Shown here one piece after another: positions 1-13,359 of a stretch of DNA of 64,000 nucleotides. The DNA lies in assembly GCA_018466975.1 (NCBI GenBank), contig CM031562.1, forward strand, positions 744,001 to 808,000, given 5' to 3'. The position numbers were made by a program, and so were the translations under genes. Source of the DNA: Sparassis latifolia. Its lineage: Eukaryota; Basidiomycota; Agaricomycetes; Polyporales; Sparassidaceae. Each line of letters starts with the position of its first letter. Position 1 is the stretch's first letter. The notes under the pieces were generated by a model. It was given only the letters and a program-made list of their open reading frames with translations. It was not told the origin of the DNA and searched no databases.

Positions 1-904
1 AACACTAGCGACAGGTGCAACTGCCCGTGTCGTCAAATCCATGGAAATAATCAAGGCCCTCCACGCAGAAGCAGACTCACATGCAGTGCTGAAGTCCACT
101 GACAAAAGCACCACTGCTGGTGCTGCTGTTATGAGTGGACGTGGTGGAGGATGAGGACGTGGACATAGATGCCATGGTAATCGAGGCCGTGGTGGAAACT
201 TGAGCAAAAATAGCGCACCTAGGTCTGAGGATGACCTGACATGCTTCAAGTGTGGAGGCAAAGGGCACCGTGCTCCGGAATGCCCATCAAAGAAGCAGTT
301 CTACCAGAGACCCAAGAAGTCCGAGGCTGCATCCACTAGTGTGAACGTGACTGATGGGAAGACGAAGGCAGATGCCAAGCCCAAGGATGGCGCCATGAAG
401 GAGTCATCTACATCAGTGGCTGTGACAGCCCCTGTGCTGTCCGCGCACATTGAAGAGGCCTGAAGTGCCTGCACGTTGTTCTCACCTCTGTGCAAAGAGG
501 AAATCATTATTGACTGCTTGGACTTGGCTGCACAGGAGGAGATCCGAATTTCAGATGTGCACCAAGCTTTTGGCAGTGTTCTTGAAACTGGACATCGCAT
601 CAATATTTTTGACTCGGGAGCCTCGCGACATATGACACCGCACTTGGATCACCTCTCAAATTTCTGCACCACCACACCACACCGGATTCATGCCACGAAC
701 TCAGAAATCTTCTACTCGCATGGAATAGGTGACTTGTTGATGCACCTACCTGCTGAGAACAGCGGCAAACACATCCGGCTCAAGAGTGTCCTGCATGCAC
801 CTGCTATGCATGCGACCCTAATTTCTTTGGGTCTCATCGAGGCAGCAGGATTTTCGTGGCTTGGCCACGAAGGCGAGCTGACTATTACCAATAGGCAAAA
901 CGAT
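1..904 (+). pseudogene. Copia gag C-terminus and aspartic protease (broken)
   Basis: A CCHC zinc knuckle (CFKCGGKGHRAPEC) is encoded around 242-283, typical of the nucleocapsid part of copia Gag. It follows an Arg/Gly-rich stretch cut by a TGA at 152-154, where the repeat context predicts Arg (CGA). The frame closes at 461-463, and a second frame from 476 carries the protease signature FDSGASRHMT near 608-637 (DSG active site), so gag and protease are now in different frames. The reading frame then runs into the gypsy LTR at 905. The downstream copia sequence resumes at 8879 after the ACGAT target duplication. Confidence 0.8.
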
Positions 905-1545
905 TGTTACGTGGCAGCGAAACACGAGCGTCAAGTCGAGTCATCATGAGACAAGGTCTTAGTCTAAGACACAAGTCCATTTAAGAGACACTTCTGGCGA
1001 TGTCTTCGCACTGAAGGTCGATCAGGGTTCGTTCTTATGACTCGCAGTAGCTGTCTGCTACTAACAGTCGATCTTAGTCAAAGGCAAGTGAAAGGCTGGT
1101 TTAATGGTAACCAGGTCGAGATGGGGATCCAGCTCGACAAGGTCATTTACTTATACAAAAGGTATCCGCAGTACTACGCAGTAATGCGAGATCGTTCATT
1201 GGCTAGATAAGGTGAAATGATATCTGGGCAAGGTAACAGCGAGGAAGCAATATGTATGAGAAAGCTGAGTAAGGTCGTGAGAGATAATCAGTACTAATGG
1301 GGATAATGAGTCGTGTATCAGAACGAGGTAAAGATGAGGCGTACATGCACGTCTTGCATGCGCGATAAGAAGAAGGTCCGGAGTTGGATCTGGTGTAACC
1401 CTAGACTAGGGGTTCTGGACATCTGGGTAAAGAATCAGAGGTTGCGCTCCGATGAGTCACGTGTTGGATCACGTGGTCTGGTAACATAAAGGGAACAAGG
1501 AAAAGAAAAAGAAAAGACACGCCACAAGTGGGGAGCATTGTAACA
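905..1545 (-). repeat. 3' LTR of the gypsy element (element sense is minus)
   Basis: 641 bp, TGTTACG...TAACA, nearly identical to 8233-8873. The adjacent internal bases just right of 1545 read, on the minus strand, as a short purine-rich GGGAGCTGA, a weak polypurine tract candidate. Compared with the other LTR this copy carries most of the CpG-to-TpG/CpA changes. Confidence 0.95.
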
Positions 1546-1592
1546 TCAGCTCCCGTCTAACGTTTCTTGTCCCACAAGAAATATTGTGATCT

Positions 1593-2336
1593 TCATCGTC
1601 GTCGGAGGCAGTTGCGGACATAATGATCTCCTCCACATCTGTAGCATGTCCGCCGGCTGGTTCGTGATCCTTGTTCAGGGATACGTCCATCCCTGTAGGG
1701 ATGACTGCGACGCGAAGAAGTGGATGCGGTCGAGAAAGATGGTTGGGATAACGGAGATCGTCCACTGGGTACGTGCGAACGAGGAGGGCGAGGTCGAACG
1801 GGAATTGGTTCTGGCGATGAGTGAGGAGTGGATGCAGGTATTCCATTAATGGTGTATCCAAGGATGTGTCCGATGTCTTCGTCCCCATGCTCCCTCCAAA
1901 TTTCCTGTGCTATACGAGTGACCGTACTGCGCATCAACGACCAGACTTGGTCGACTCTGGTCCGGGCTCTACTCGTCCTTTCTTCTGCTGCGATGAGCTC
2001 TTGTCTGGCCGTCTGCATTCACTCGACCATTTCTAATGCTCGTTGCATGGAAACCACCGCTTGTCAATCTTGCGGGCGATTTCGTAAGGCGACGAGGATA
2101 TCTGTGAAGTCGACAGGAACACGGATAGCCGAGACCAGACGTGTGGCAAATTCTTGTTCGTCCGATGCGTGACTGAGTTCGATAGAAGGTGAGGGCGATG
2201 AGGTGCGGATAAAGGGTGTCTGTGCTCGAGATGGTACTCCATTGACAAGTGTAGGCGATGCGGGTATGCTCATAATTGTGGAGGCGACTTCAGCGAGTAT
2301 ATTGTGAACAAGGTCGTCTATAGCGGAAGTGGGCAT
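1593..2336 (-). pseudogene. Third gypsy ORF region ending in a CCHC-like knuckle
   Basis: Two overlapping frames (2336-2064 and 2018-1593) give a Ser/Pro-rich acidic protein followed by an Arg-rich tail with CYRCGGDHYVRNC, a C-x2-C-x3-H-x4-C variant of the nucleocapsid knuckle. The region lies between pol and the 3' LTR. A second zinc knuckle after pol is not part of the standard Ty3 layout. It is read here as one broken ORF of unknown function. Confidence 0.45.
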
Positions 2337-2362
2337 TGATGATATGTCATTTTCTCCTCCTT

Positions 2363-2575
2363 CTATACCTTTCGGTCATTAAGGGGATCGCGGTTATCTG
2401 TGATGTGAAATAGAATGTCGTGGATCCGGGTAATAATCAAATAGATGAAAATCCATTGGACGATAAAGAGTATTCCCACAGAGATAAGAGCTGCCTGATC
2501 AGTTCCAGGCATCGTTCTGATCACCCCAGCCGTTAGCGTGCGGGCTGTCTCGCGTGAAGAGTGTGTGTTCAACAA
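2363..2575 (-). CDS. Second small membrane-segment ORF in the gypsy third-ORF region
   Basis: A 70-residue frame with a clear hydrophobic stretch (AALISVGILFIVQWIFIYLI, residues about 28-47). It overlaps the previous ORF by 74 bp. Two adjacent single-TM frames in the env position are unusual for a fungal gypsy element, but no signal peptide, furin-like site or fusion peptide is evident. They may be decayed parts of one coding region. Confidence 0.3.
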   Translation of the reverse strand: MLNTHSSRETARTLTAGVIRTMPGTDQAALISVGILFIVQWIFIYLIITRIHDILFHITDNRDPLNDRKV

Positions 2576-2675
2576 GTCGTCTGATAAGGATTCGGTGGAT
2601 GATCCAAAGAAAAGTGAGGGTTGTGCAGTGGAGGACGATTAGGAAGATGATGAGGAAAGCCGTCGTGGTAGTCAT
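2502..2675 (-). CDS. Small hydrophobic ORF downstream of gypsy pol
   Basis: A 57-residue frame starting MTTTAFLIIFLIVLHC with one strongly hydrophobic segment (residues about 5-25) followed by basic residues (HRILIRR). It lies just after the chromodomain, in the place where some Metaviridae carry an env or other third ORF. I do not recognise a family. It overlaps the next small ORF in another frame. Whether it is translated is unknown. Confidence 0.35.
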
Positions 2676-2692
2676 TCCGGGTTTCTTCTCCT

Positions 2693-4635
<1,943 letters not shown>

Positions 4636-6537
4636 TCATTGCTTCAATGTGTCGAAAGCTGTCTGACATTCTGTCATCCATTCAAAAGGTGGAGATCCAG
4701 CGGCAGTGTGTGTAAGATTCGTCAATGGTTTGGCAATATCTGAGAAGTTGGCAATAAACTTCCGATAGAAGTTTCCAAACCCTAGGAAAGAGCGAACACC
4801 TTTTACCGTGCTTGGTTCAGGCCATTCTGCAATTCCTTTAAGTTTGATAGGGTCCATGCCAATGTAGTTTTCTTGAATGATCATGCCTAGGAATTTGACT
4901 TCTTTAACATCAAAGAAACACTTTTCCGGTTTAAGGAATAAGTCGTTGTCTTCGAGTCGTTGGAGTACGCATCGGGTTCGAACGTGATGTTCTTCCAAAT
5001 CATTTGAGAAGATGAGGATATCATCCATGTAAATGACTATCCATCCCTCATCGATCATGTCCTTGAAGAGTGCGTTCATCATCATTTGGAAAGTCGCCGG
5101 GGAGTTGCAGAGTCCAAAGAACATGACCATAGGTTCAAAAAGTCCGCAATTTGTCTTAAATGCGCCCTTCCATTGGTCACCATCTTTGATTCTGACATTG
5201 TTATATCCGGAGCGTAAATCCATTTTCGTAAAGATCAATGCGTCTTTGAATTGATCCATAAGGTCAGAGATGAGTGGAAGAGGATAGGCATTCTTCACCG
5301 TCCCTTCATTCAGGTATTGGTAATCCTGACAAGGACGTAGTGCTCCGTCTTTCTTTCCTACGAAGAAAAATGGTGAAGCCATGGGAGATTTCGATGGTCG
5401 GATGTATCCTTTTCGCAGATTTTCTTCCAGGAAGTCATCCATCGCTCCTTGTTCTTTGAGCGATAACGGATAGACTTTACAGTCGCGTGGAATAAAATTG
5501 GGTTTCAAGTCAATGGCGTGGTCCCAAGGCCTGGTTTCTGAAAAGCGTTCAGCTGCTTTCTTTTCAAAGATGGACTTCAAATCGTGGAGGTAGTTGGGGA
5601 CCAACTCCTCGACGGTTTTGGGTTTGTCTACAGCTGATGCTTCCTTGTGTGCCTGTTGTGCCAATTCTTGTGATTTACCGGATGGTTTGTAAAAGACCAT
5701 ATTCTGTGCATTACAGAATAATGGGGATCGAGTACTGTGTGTCATTCTTCCAATGGTGGGGCCTCTTCGTATGGTGAAGACTGCGGTTTCAGTCTCTTCA
5801 TTCGTCAAAGGTGACTCCTTCCTGATGAGTTCAAATATCCCAATGACTGGCTCTCCTGCAATATAGGATATAACTAGATCGTCATCATTGAGCTGATCCA
5901 TAGGGGGTTCTGATGGTGGGTCATCTGGTTCGGTATCATTCTGCACTGTGGGTAACTCGCCACGCTCAGTGTTATCGGCCATGATTTCTCTGAAGGATTC
6001 TGAATGTCCAAACGAGGTAGGGGAAGTTTCGGTGGTGATTAACTCTGGGAGTCCATCTTCCTTGAAAATCGAAACTTCTTCATCTGGTGCATCTTCGACG
6101 GTGGGTTTCAGTGGCCATTTGGCATCTTTACCAAACCAAAAGTCACCGGTTTCCCAGTTGATCATCGGATTGAGGCGTTTAAGCCACGGCATGCCGAGAA
6201 GTATGTTTTCTTTGCCAATGCCGGTCAAGAGGAAGCGAGTAAGTGTCTTCCTTCCTCCAATTTTCATCATCTTCCAGGTACAATGAGTAATGGTGCCCAT
6301 TTGATTTGGTGTGCCATCTGCATTCATGACTTTAATCGGTTTCGGTAATTCCCATCTGATGAAATCGTTTTCTTCCGCAAAACAAATGTTCATGAATGTT
6401 TCAGCTGCACCGGAATCGATCAAGGCTTCTGTTGTAACGTCTTCCTTTTCTCCCAACGAAATATTCACAGTGATTGAATTTCCGCTAGTGTTACAAATAA
6501 TGAGGGGAGATACGGTAAGATGCGACGGTCCATGCAT
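4636..6537 (-). CDS. Gypsy protease and reverse transcriptase
   Basis: A single 633-residue frame. The N-terminal part has a retropepsin-like site ([13 protein letters not shown], residues about 35-47). The centre is a long linker. The C-terminal half is a Ty3-type reverse transcriptase, with the leading-palm segment DHAIDLKPN, the [13 protein letters not shown] segment, and the catalytic [10 protein letters not shown] box near residue 505, followed by the [11 protein letters not shown] thumb/connection motif. The frame stops at 4636-4638 (TGA), where continuing homology to RNase H predicts Arg (CGA to TGA). The start was taken as the first Met after gag; a gag-pol fusion or frameshift is equally possible. 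Confidence 0.88.
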   Translation of the reverse strand: MHGPSHLTVSPLIICNTSGNSITVNISLGEKEDVTTEALIDSGAAETFMNICFAEENDFIRWELPKPIKVMNADGTPNQMGTITHCTWKMMKIGGRKTLTRFLLTGIGKENILLGMPWLKRLNPMINWETGDFWFGKDAKWPLKPTVEDAPDEEVSIFKEDGLPELITTETSPTSFGHSESFREIMADNTERGELPTVQNDTEPDDPPSEPPMDQLNDDDLVISYIAGEPVIGIFELIRKESPLTNEETETAVFTIRRGPTIGRMTHSTRSPLFCNAQNMVFYKPSGKSQELAQQAHKEASAVDKPKTVEELVPNYLHDLKSIFEKKAAERFSETRPWDHAIDLKPNFIPRDCKVYPLSLKEQGAMDDFLEENLRKGYIRPSKSPMASPFFFVGKKDGALRPCQDYQYLNEGTVKNAYPLPLISDLMDQFKDALIFTKMDLRSGYNNVRIKDGDQWKGAFKTNCGLFEPMVMFFGLCNSPATFQMMMNALFKDMIDEGWIVIYMDDILIFSNDLEEHHVRTRCVLQRLEDNDLFLKPEKCFFDVKEVKFLGMIIQENYIGMDPIKLKGIAEWPEPSTVKGVRSFLGFGNFYRKFIANFSDIAKPLTNLTHTAAGSPPFEWMTECQTAFDTLKQ

Positions 6538-6554
6538 TACTAGTGGCCGTCATC

Positions 6555-7870
<1,316 letters not shown>

Positions 7871-8232
7871 GGATAAATTCTCCTGTGTGGCCTACGTCTA
7901 CACGTAGACTGCACACCGTCCTTAACTAAGTGGGTTCGTTCGTTGTCGGCTAACAAGCCCGTAGAGTGTCTTCTGTCTTCAAACTGGTACACCTATTTGC
8001 TGATTGCTCGAGTGATTACCTCAGCCTCCTCAGCCTATTGGTCTCTCGGACAGACCCCTCTCCGAAGATGAGTGATCAGTCTATCCCTTCAGCTACCTCG
8101 ATTACAGAGTAATCTTAAATGGTGCTTTAGCAATCGAATCGGGTGTATCGTTCAGTCTTCAAGGTTCGGTCTGGTCGGTAGTTCATTGTTAGACTTTAGG
8201 ATGTCACAGAGAGTAATAAGATCTCGACTTAA

Positions 8233-8873
8233 TGTTACGCGGCAGCGAAACACGAGCGTCAAGTCGAGTCGTCACGAGACAAGGTCTTAGTCTAAGACAC
8301 AAGTCCATTTAAGAGACACTTCTGGCGATGTCTTCGCACTGAAGGTCGATCAGGGTTCGTTCTTATGACTCGCAGTAGCTGTCTGCTACTAACAGTCGAT
8401 CTTAGTCAAAGGCAAGTGAAAGGCTGGTTTAATGGTAACCAGGTCGAGATGGGGATCCAGCTCGACAAGGTCATTTACTTATACAAAAGGTATCCGCAGT
8501 ACTACGCAGTAATGCGAGATCGTTCATTGGCTAGATAAGGTGAAACGATATCTGGGCAAGGTAACAGCGAGGAAGTAATATGTATGAGAAAGCTGAGTAA
8601 GGTCGTGAGAGATAATCAGTACTAATGGGGATAACGAGTCGTGTATCAGAACGAGGTAAAGATGAGGCGTACATGCACGTCTTGCATGCGCGATAAGAAG
8701 AAGGTCCGGAGTTGGATCTGGTGTAACCCTAGACTAGGGGTTCTGGACATCTGGGTAAAGAATCGGAGGTTGCGCTCCGATGAGTCACGTGTTAGATCAC
8801 GTGGTCTGGTAACATAAAGGGAACAAGAAAAAGAAAAAGAAAAGATGCGCCACAAGTGGGGAGCGTTGTAACA
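8233..8873 (-). repeat. 5' LTR of the gypsy element (element sense is minus)
   Basis: 641 bp, the same length as the other LTR, with TG/CA termini. The flanking target duplication ACGAT follows at 8874-8878, after which copia coding sequence resumes. It retains CpG at several sites where 905-1545 has TpG or CpA. Confidence 0.95.
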
Positions 8874-8878
8874 ACGAT

Positions 8879-10133
8879 GTCATTGTGTCAGTCCCATGCA
8901 ACGACAATCTATATCGGATCTTCTATGATTCGTCTCTCGCTTCACTTGCCACTGCACCGGTCCAGCTCTCACTTTTCGAAATTCACAAGAGGCTTGGCCA
9001 CATTAACTACGGTTACATCAAAGATATGCTACGACAGAACTGTCTCATCGGCATCGCACTTGACCCACACAATAGCAAGACAGTTGAGTGCAAGACCTGC
9101 CTCATAGTGAAGGCCTGCCGTGCACCCATAGCATCGGTGCGCTGATCCCCACTCGCAGAAAAATTTGGCGAGCATCTCCACATGGATATTTGGGGGCCTG
9201 TGACAGTCTTCACGATCAACCGATGCAAGTACGTCTTGACAATTGTTGATGCTGTGACCCGATGGCTCGAAATGCCACTTATGCGAGTAAAATCTGAGGC
9301 CTTTGGGAAGTATGTCAGCATCGAGGCACGTCTGCAGACACAGGATGGTGTACATGTGAAAATCGTGCAGTCAGATCGTGGTGGCAAGTTCCTCTCTGTG
9401 GTTATGGACTCCCATCTTGAGCGTGCAGGGACTATTCGGAAGCTGACAGTGCACAACACACCTGAGCACAATGGCGTAGCTGAATGCACGCACCTCACGG
9501 TTTTCAATGACATATGAGCTGCACTTGCCGGCTCTGGTCTTCCGAAATGGCTTTGGGGCGAGGCTTTGACATATGTTGTCTATGTGTACAACCGGACTGC
9601 GCGCCATGCACTTCAGGGTCAATCACTGTTTGAGGCGCGCTATGGCCATGCACTGGACATCTCAAATTTGCATGAATGGGGAAGTACCGTATTTGTCACT
9701 GTAGCAACAGATTCAAAGTTCGATGCACGAGGACGTGAGGCATGCTGGATAGGCCTCGACAGAATGTTGAATGGACACCGCATTTACTGGCTGAAAGAAC
9801 GGAAGATCTCTGTGGAACAAAATGTTGTTTTCAGCTCGGAGTCTCCGCACGTCGAAGGGGAGCATGATTTTGACATAGAACCTACCTCGAATATTTCCAA
9901 TGCCGCTCCGCCTCCTCCTAAGCATCTGCAATATGTCCCTGAATCCGAACGCTCACCGACGCTCGAGCCTGGTGAGATTCACGAGCCCGAACATCCCGAC
10001 ATTGTCACGGGTAAGCGCAAGCGCATGCCGAGCGCAAAACTGTGTGACATTGCATCTGGACGAGCTGAGGGTGCACTCACTGAAATCACAATCGACAAGA
10101 ACGATGAATGTGAAGTCCTCGCATATTTGGTTG
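8879..10133 (+). pseudogene. Copia GAG-pre-integrase and integrase (broken)
   Basis: The start of this block has the GAG-pre-integrase region (HKRLGHINYGYI, C-x2-C in CKTCLIVKAC). After a TGA at 9143-9145 comes the integrase core: HMDIWGPV and TIVDAVTRW (first Asp), VQSDRGGKF (second Asp) and TPEHNGVAE (Glu). A second TGA at 9515-9517 precedes WLWGEALTYVVYVYNRT, the conserved copia integrase C-terminal motif. Both stops fit CGA to TGA. The frame runs on to LAYLV at 10133, where the inverted-repeat element starts. Confidence 0.85.
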
Positions 10134-10361
10134 CAGTGATGTCAGTTATGAAAGATAATCTTTTCTATCAATAAGTAGCAAATTTTCATGAGAATTGCTA
10201 CTTTTAAGTAGACTTATCTGTAGGTGCATAGATTAATTTAGGATAATCTTAATATAATCTTCCAGATAATCTGAGGATAATCTTCTGGATAATCTGAGGA
10301 TAATCTTCTGGATAATCTGAGAATAATCTGAAGATTAGCAATAAAATACAATTTTAACTTT

Positions 10362-10458
10362 GACACTAGCCAGGATTGAACCCTGGACCTTAGGTTGATT
10401 TTATAGAATATAATTCCAAGTGACACTTTAGACCACTTGACCATTAGGCCATACATCA
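10362..10458 (-). ncRNA. tRNA-like sequence with Pol III A and B boxes (left arm, inverted copy)
   Basis: Mirror copy of the right-arm relic: A box complement at 10441-10451, B box complement at 10373-10382, same T-arm. The two copies would be transcribed towards the element's outer ends. The open frame of 73 codons that overlaps it in each arm is a shadow of this non-coding repeat. Confidence 0.55.
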
Positions 10459-11048
10459 CAACTATCTTATATTAAATTAGACATCTTTTTCTTGAAAAAG
10501 ACTTAGCCAAATTCTGTCTATTAGAAAAGAGTAAGTAAAAGACACTTGACTTTTATCATAGATAGACAAGACTTATAAAAAACATTACTCTGAGTCTTAT
10601 TAGTCTTTTCTAATGCTTTCAGACACTTCACTATAATGTATCAATAGATAGACAAGACAATATATGTTTCTACAGTTACTTCAGCAAAACAGAACTTTGC
10701 TATACAATTAGAAGATAGCTATAAAGATCTTGTATATATAAGCGCTCAGTCTATAATATAATAGACTCTAGAGTATAAGCCTAAAATGAACAAATAAAAT
10801 ACTGTCTCTCAATAACTTGTTATATATTATAGATGACTATATTAAGATACTCTATAGTACTGCATGATAGTTTACAAAAACTGTAAGCTGTAGAACAAGA
10901 CTATAATAAGATGCAGAGTACTGTTTGTCTATAAATCTTGTCTATCTATGATAAAAGTCAAGTGTCTTTTACTTACTCTTTTCTAATAGACAGAATTTGG
11001 CTAAGTCTTTTTCAAGAAAAAGATGTCTAATTTAATATAAGATAGTTG

Positions 11049-11145
11049 TGATGTATGGCCTAATGGTCAAGTGGTCTAAAGTGTCACTTGGAATTATATT
11101 CTATAAAATCAACCTAAGGTCCAGGGTTCAATCCTGGCTGGTGTC
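11049..11145 (+). ncRNA. tRNA-like sequence with Pol III A and B boxes (right arm)
   Basis: TGGCCTAATGG at 11056-11066 fits the A box and GGTTCAATCC at 11125-11134 fits the B box exactly. A perfect 5-bp T-arm stem (CCAGG/CCTGG) with a 7-nt loop GTTCAAT and a 4-bp D-stem (GGCC/GGTC) can be drawn. The acceptor stem does not pair, and the A-B spacing (58 bp between boxes) implies an intron, a long variable arm or decay. It is a tRNA relic or SINE-like head rather than a functional tRNA. Confidence 0.6.
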
Positions 11146-11346
11146 AAAGTTAAAATTGTATTTTATTGCTAATTTTCAGATTATCCAGAAGATTATCCTC
11201 AGATTATCTGAAAGATTATATTACGATTATCCTGAGTTAATCTATGCATCTACAAATAAGTCTACTTAAAAGTAGCAATTCTTATGAAAATTTGCTACTT
11301 ATTGATAGAAAAGATTATCTTTCATAACTGACAAAGATGTTGGTTG

Positions 11347-12417
11347 GTGTCGCTGCATCCGACTCCTTAGGATTTGATCCACATACCGTCACAGAGGCCA
11401 AACGTTGCCCGGATTGGCCTGAATGGCAAGAAGCCATGCACGATGAGATCAGAAGGCTGGAGTCGAGAAAAGCATGGGTGTATGTGGACCCGCCGCCGCG
11501 ATCGTCGGGCCAAAATGTTGTCAGCTCGAAATGGGTATTTCGCACAAAGCGAGATGCTCGTGGTGAAGTTACAGGCTATCGCGCGCACTTAGTGGCTCAA
11601 GGTTTCACACAAGTTGAAGGCGTCGACTATTTTTCTGACGATACCTATGCCGCCGTGTGCAAGCTTGCATCTATCCGCGTCATTCTCTCTGTCGCTGCCC
11701 GCAATGGATGGTTCACACATCAGGTCGACGTCAAGAGCGCGTACTCTCTATGGCAAGCTGCGGGATGATGAAAAGATCTATATGCAGGCCCCTTCTGACA
11801 TCGAGCTTGATGGCCTGAAGCCTGGCCAGATCCTATTACTACTCGTTGCACTCTATGGACTCCACCAGTCTGGCCGACGCTGGTACATCCGTCTCTGCAA
11901 GATTCTCGAGGGCTTCAAACTTGTTCGGCTTGAGCACGATCACACTGTGTTCTATCGGCGCCATCCTGATGGTGAAATATCTATCATATTCCTTCACGTA
12001 GATGATATGACACTGGTCTGCTCGCTACTCACTAACCTGCTTCACCTCAAAGTAATGATCAAGTCTGTACTCGAAATCACGGACAATGGTGAACTACACT
12101 GGCTACTCGGAATTGAAGTCAGACGCAACCTCGAGAAGCACACAATCGCGCTCTCACAATGGGTGTATATCGATTCAATCATTGCCCGCTATGGATTTTC
12201 TGATGCAAAGCCACTCTCGCAGCCCATGGATCCCCATATCCGCCTCTCTGTCGACCAATGCCCTGTTTCGACAGCCGAATATGCCACTATGCAAGATAAA
12301 CCATATCTAGAGGCATTAGGAGCACTACAGTATGTCTCCGTCGCTACTCGCCCTGACATCACTTTTGCAGTTGGACAACTTGCTCAGTTCGGACAGAACC
12401 CTGGCATTGCACACTGA
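11347..12417 (+). pseudogene. Copia reverse transcriptase (frameshifted)
   Basis: The first part carries the copia RT entry motif WQEAMHDEIRRLE and KWVFRTKRDARG, then VDVKSAY. The frame changes near 11745 (an apparent extra base in TACTCTCTATGG), after which LYGKLRDDEKIYMQAP continues. The catalytic box is FLHVDDM, with His where copia elements usually have Tyr. The frame ends at TGA 12415-12417 between NPGIAH and SALKRIYQYLKGT, where Trp (TGG) is the usual residue. Confidence 0.88.
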
Positions 12418-12963
12418 AGTGCATTAAAGCGCATTTACCAGTATCTGAAGGGGACCGCGGACATCTGGCTCATGCTCAGCAGCTCAGAGGACAACGACAT
12501 CATTGGATACTCAGATGCCGATGATATGAGTACAGAGGGATGCCGTGCAATCTCCGGCTATGTTTTTATGCTTAACGGCGGTGCAGTTTTATGGTCTTCA
12601 AAGTGTCAGGACCTTGTTACCCTCTCGACAACTGAGGCCGAGTACGTTGCATTGACGCACGTGAGCAAGGAAGCCATCTGGCTTCGCTCTTTCATCAAGG
12701 AGCTCTTTGGCGACCCGGAACACCCCCTGCCTCTCCGTTCTGACAATCAGTCCACTATTGCGCTCGCCAAGGATGACTGTTTTCATGCACGTACCAAGCA
12801 CATCGACATTCACTTTCACTTCATTCGCTATGCCATTGCTGAGGGGAAGATCTCGCTGTCATACTGCCCGATGGAGGACATGACAGCGGACATCCTGACA
12901 AAAGCTTTGCCGTCCATGAAGTGCAAACACTTCGCTTTGTCCATGGGACTCTCGAAGGTTTGA
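12418..12963 (+). pseudogene. Copia RNase H
   Basis: The frame continues after the TGA with YLKGT, then GYSDADDMSTEGCRAISGYV (first catalytic Asp), STTEAEYVAL (Glu), RSDNQSTIAL (Asp) and RTKHIDIHFHFIR, the copia RNase H order. It ends with a normal TGA at 12961-12963, overlapping the polypurine tract by two bases. Apart from the upstream stop it is intact. Confidence 0.87.
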
Positions 12964-12970
12964 AGGGGAG

Positions 12971-13130
12971 TGTTGCGATCTGAGATTGAGATCTTGTATG
13001 GCGCGTTTACAATACATGCATGGTCTATTTCGTTCTTTTATTGTGTTCTTGTTTCTCATCGAATGTCTTGTCTCGCGATTATGAGACAAGATGGTTTTAT
13101 CTTACTTAACCAGTATATTGAGTAGGGAAT
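12971..13130 (+). repeat. Probable start of the copia 3' LTR
   Basis: TGTTGCGATC follows directly after the purine tract GAAGGGGAG. The 5' LTR is outside the window, so the right end cannot be fixed. No matching CA-ended terminus with an evident 5-bp duplication was found before the P450 remnant. Confidence 0.5.
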
Positions 13131-13285
13131 GCTCCAGAGCTTACACCTGGAGCATTCCGTGTACGTATTCTCATCCTAACTGTATACTATAGCTACTTAC
13201 TAGCTGTGCAGTGACCCGCGTGTCACTGCAGGTATGAATTACAGAGCTTACACCTGGAGCATTCCGCTGACCCGTGTCACTGCAG
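13119..13285. repeat. Hairpins and partial tandem duplication at the copia/P450 junction
   Basis: GGAATGCTCCAG...CTGGAGCATTCC (about 13119-13163) and TGCAGTGAC...GTCACTGCA (about 13208-13230) are inverted repeats. The sequence AGAGCTTACACCTGGAGC with its continuation occurs twice (about 13134 and 13244), each followed by a GTGTCACTGCAG block. The first copy carries about 50 extra bp between the blocks. Either a duplication accompanied the insertion, or the hairpins belong to the LTR end. Confidence 0.5.
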
Positions 13286-13359
13286 CTCCGCTCTCCGGTC
13301 TCGTCAGCCACTCAACCATACCGCTGTGCTCCAACGGCTTCGCCCGTTTCCCCGTCGTA

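Larger units (their letters stand above)
10134..11338. mobile_element. Long-inverted-repeat (foldback/MITE-like) element with tRNA-like sequence in each arm
   Basis: Left arm about 10134-10576 and right arm about 10930-11338 are inverted copies, separated by about 350 bp of very AT-rich sequence. Arms differ mainly in the copy number of a GATAATCTGAGGATAATC-type tandem repeat (10240-10335, fewer on the right). The flanks read TTTGGTTG (10126-10133) and GTTGGTTG (11339-11346), 7 of 8 bases equal. Removing the element plus one flank copy rejoins the copia frame (LAYLV onto GVAASDSLG), which supports these ends. No transposase ORF is present. An 8-bp duplication and a CAGTG start would fit hAT, but the ends are imperfect, so the superfamily is open. 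Confidence 0.8.

Noticed and set aside
10238..11269. Identical 73-codon frames in both arms of the inverted-repeat element
   Set aside because: They overlap the tRNA-like promoter, exist only because the arms are copies, and show no protein-like conservation.
12000..12010. His in place of Tyr in the copia RT catalytic box
   Set aside because: Probably a point change in an already dead element; not interpreted further.
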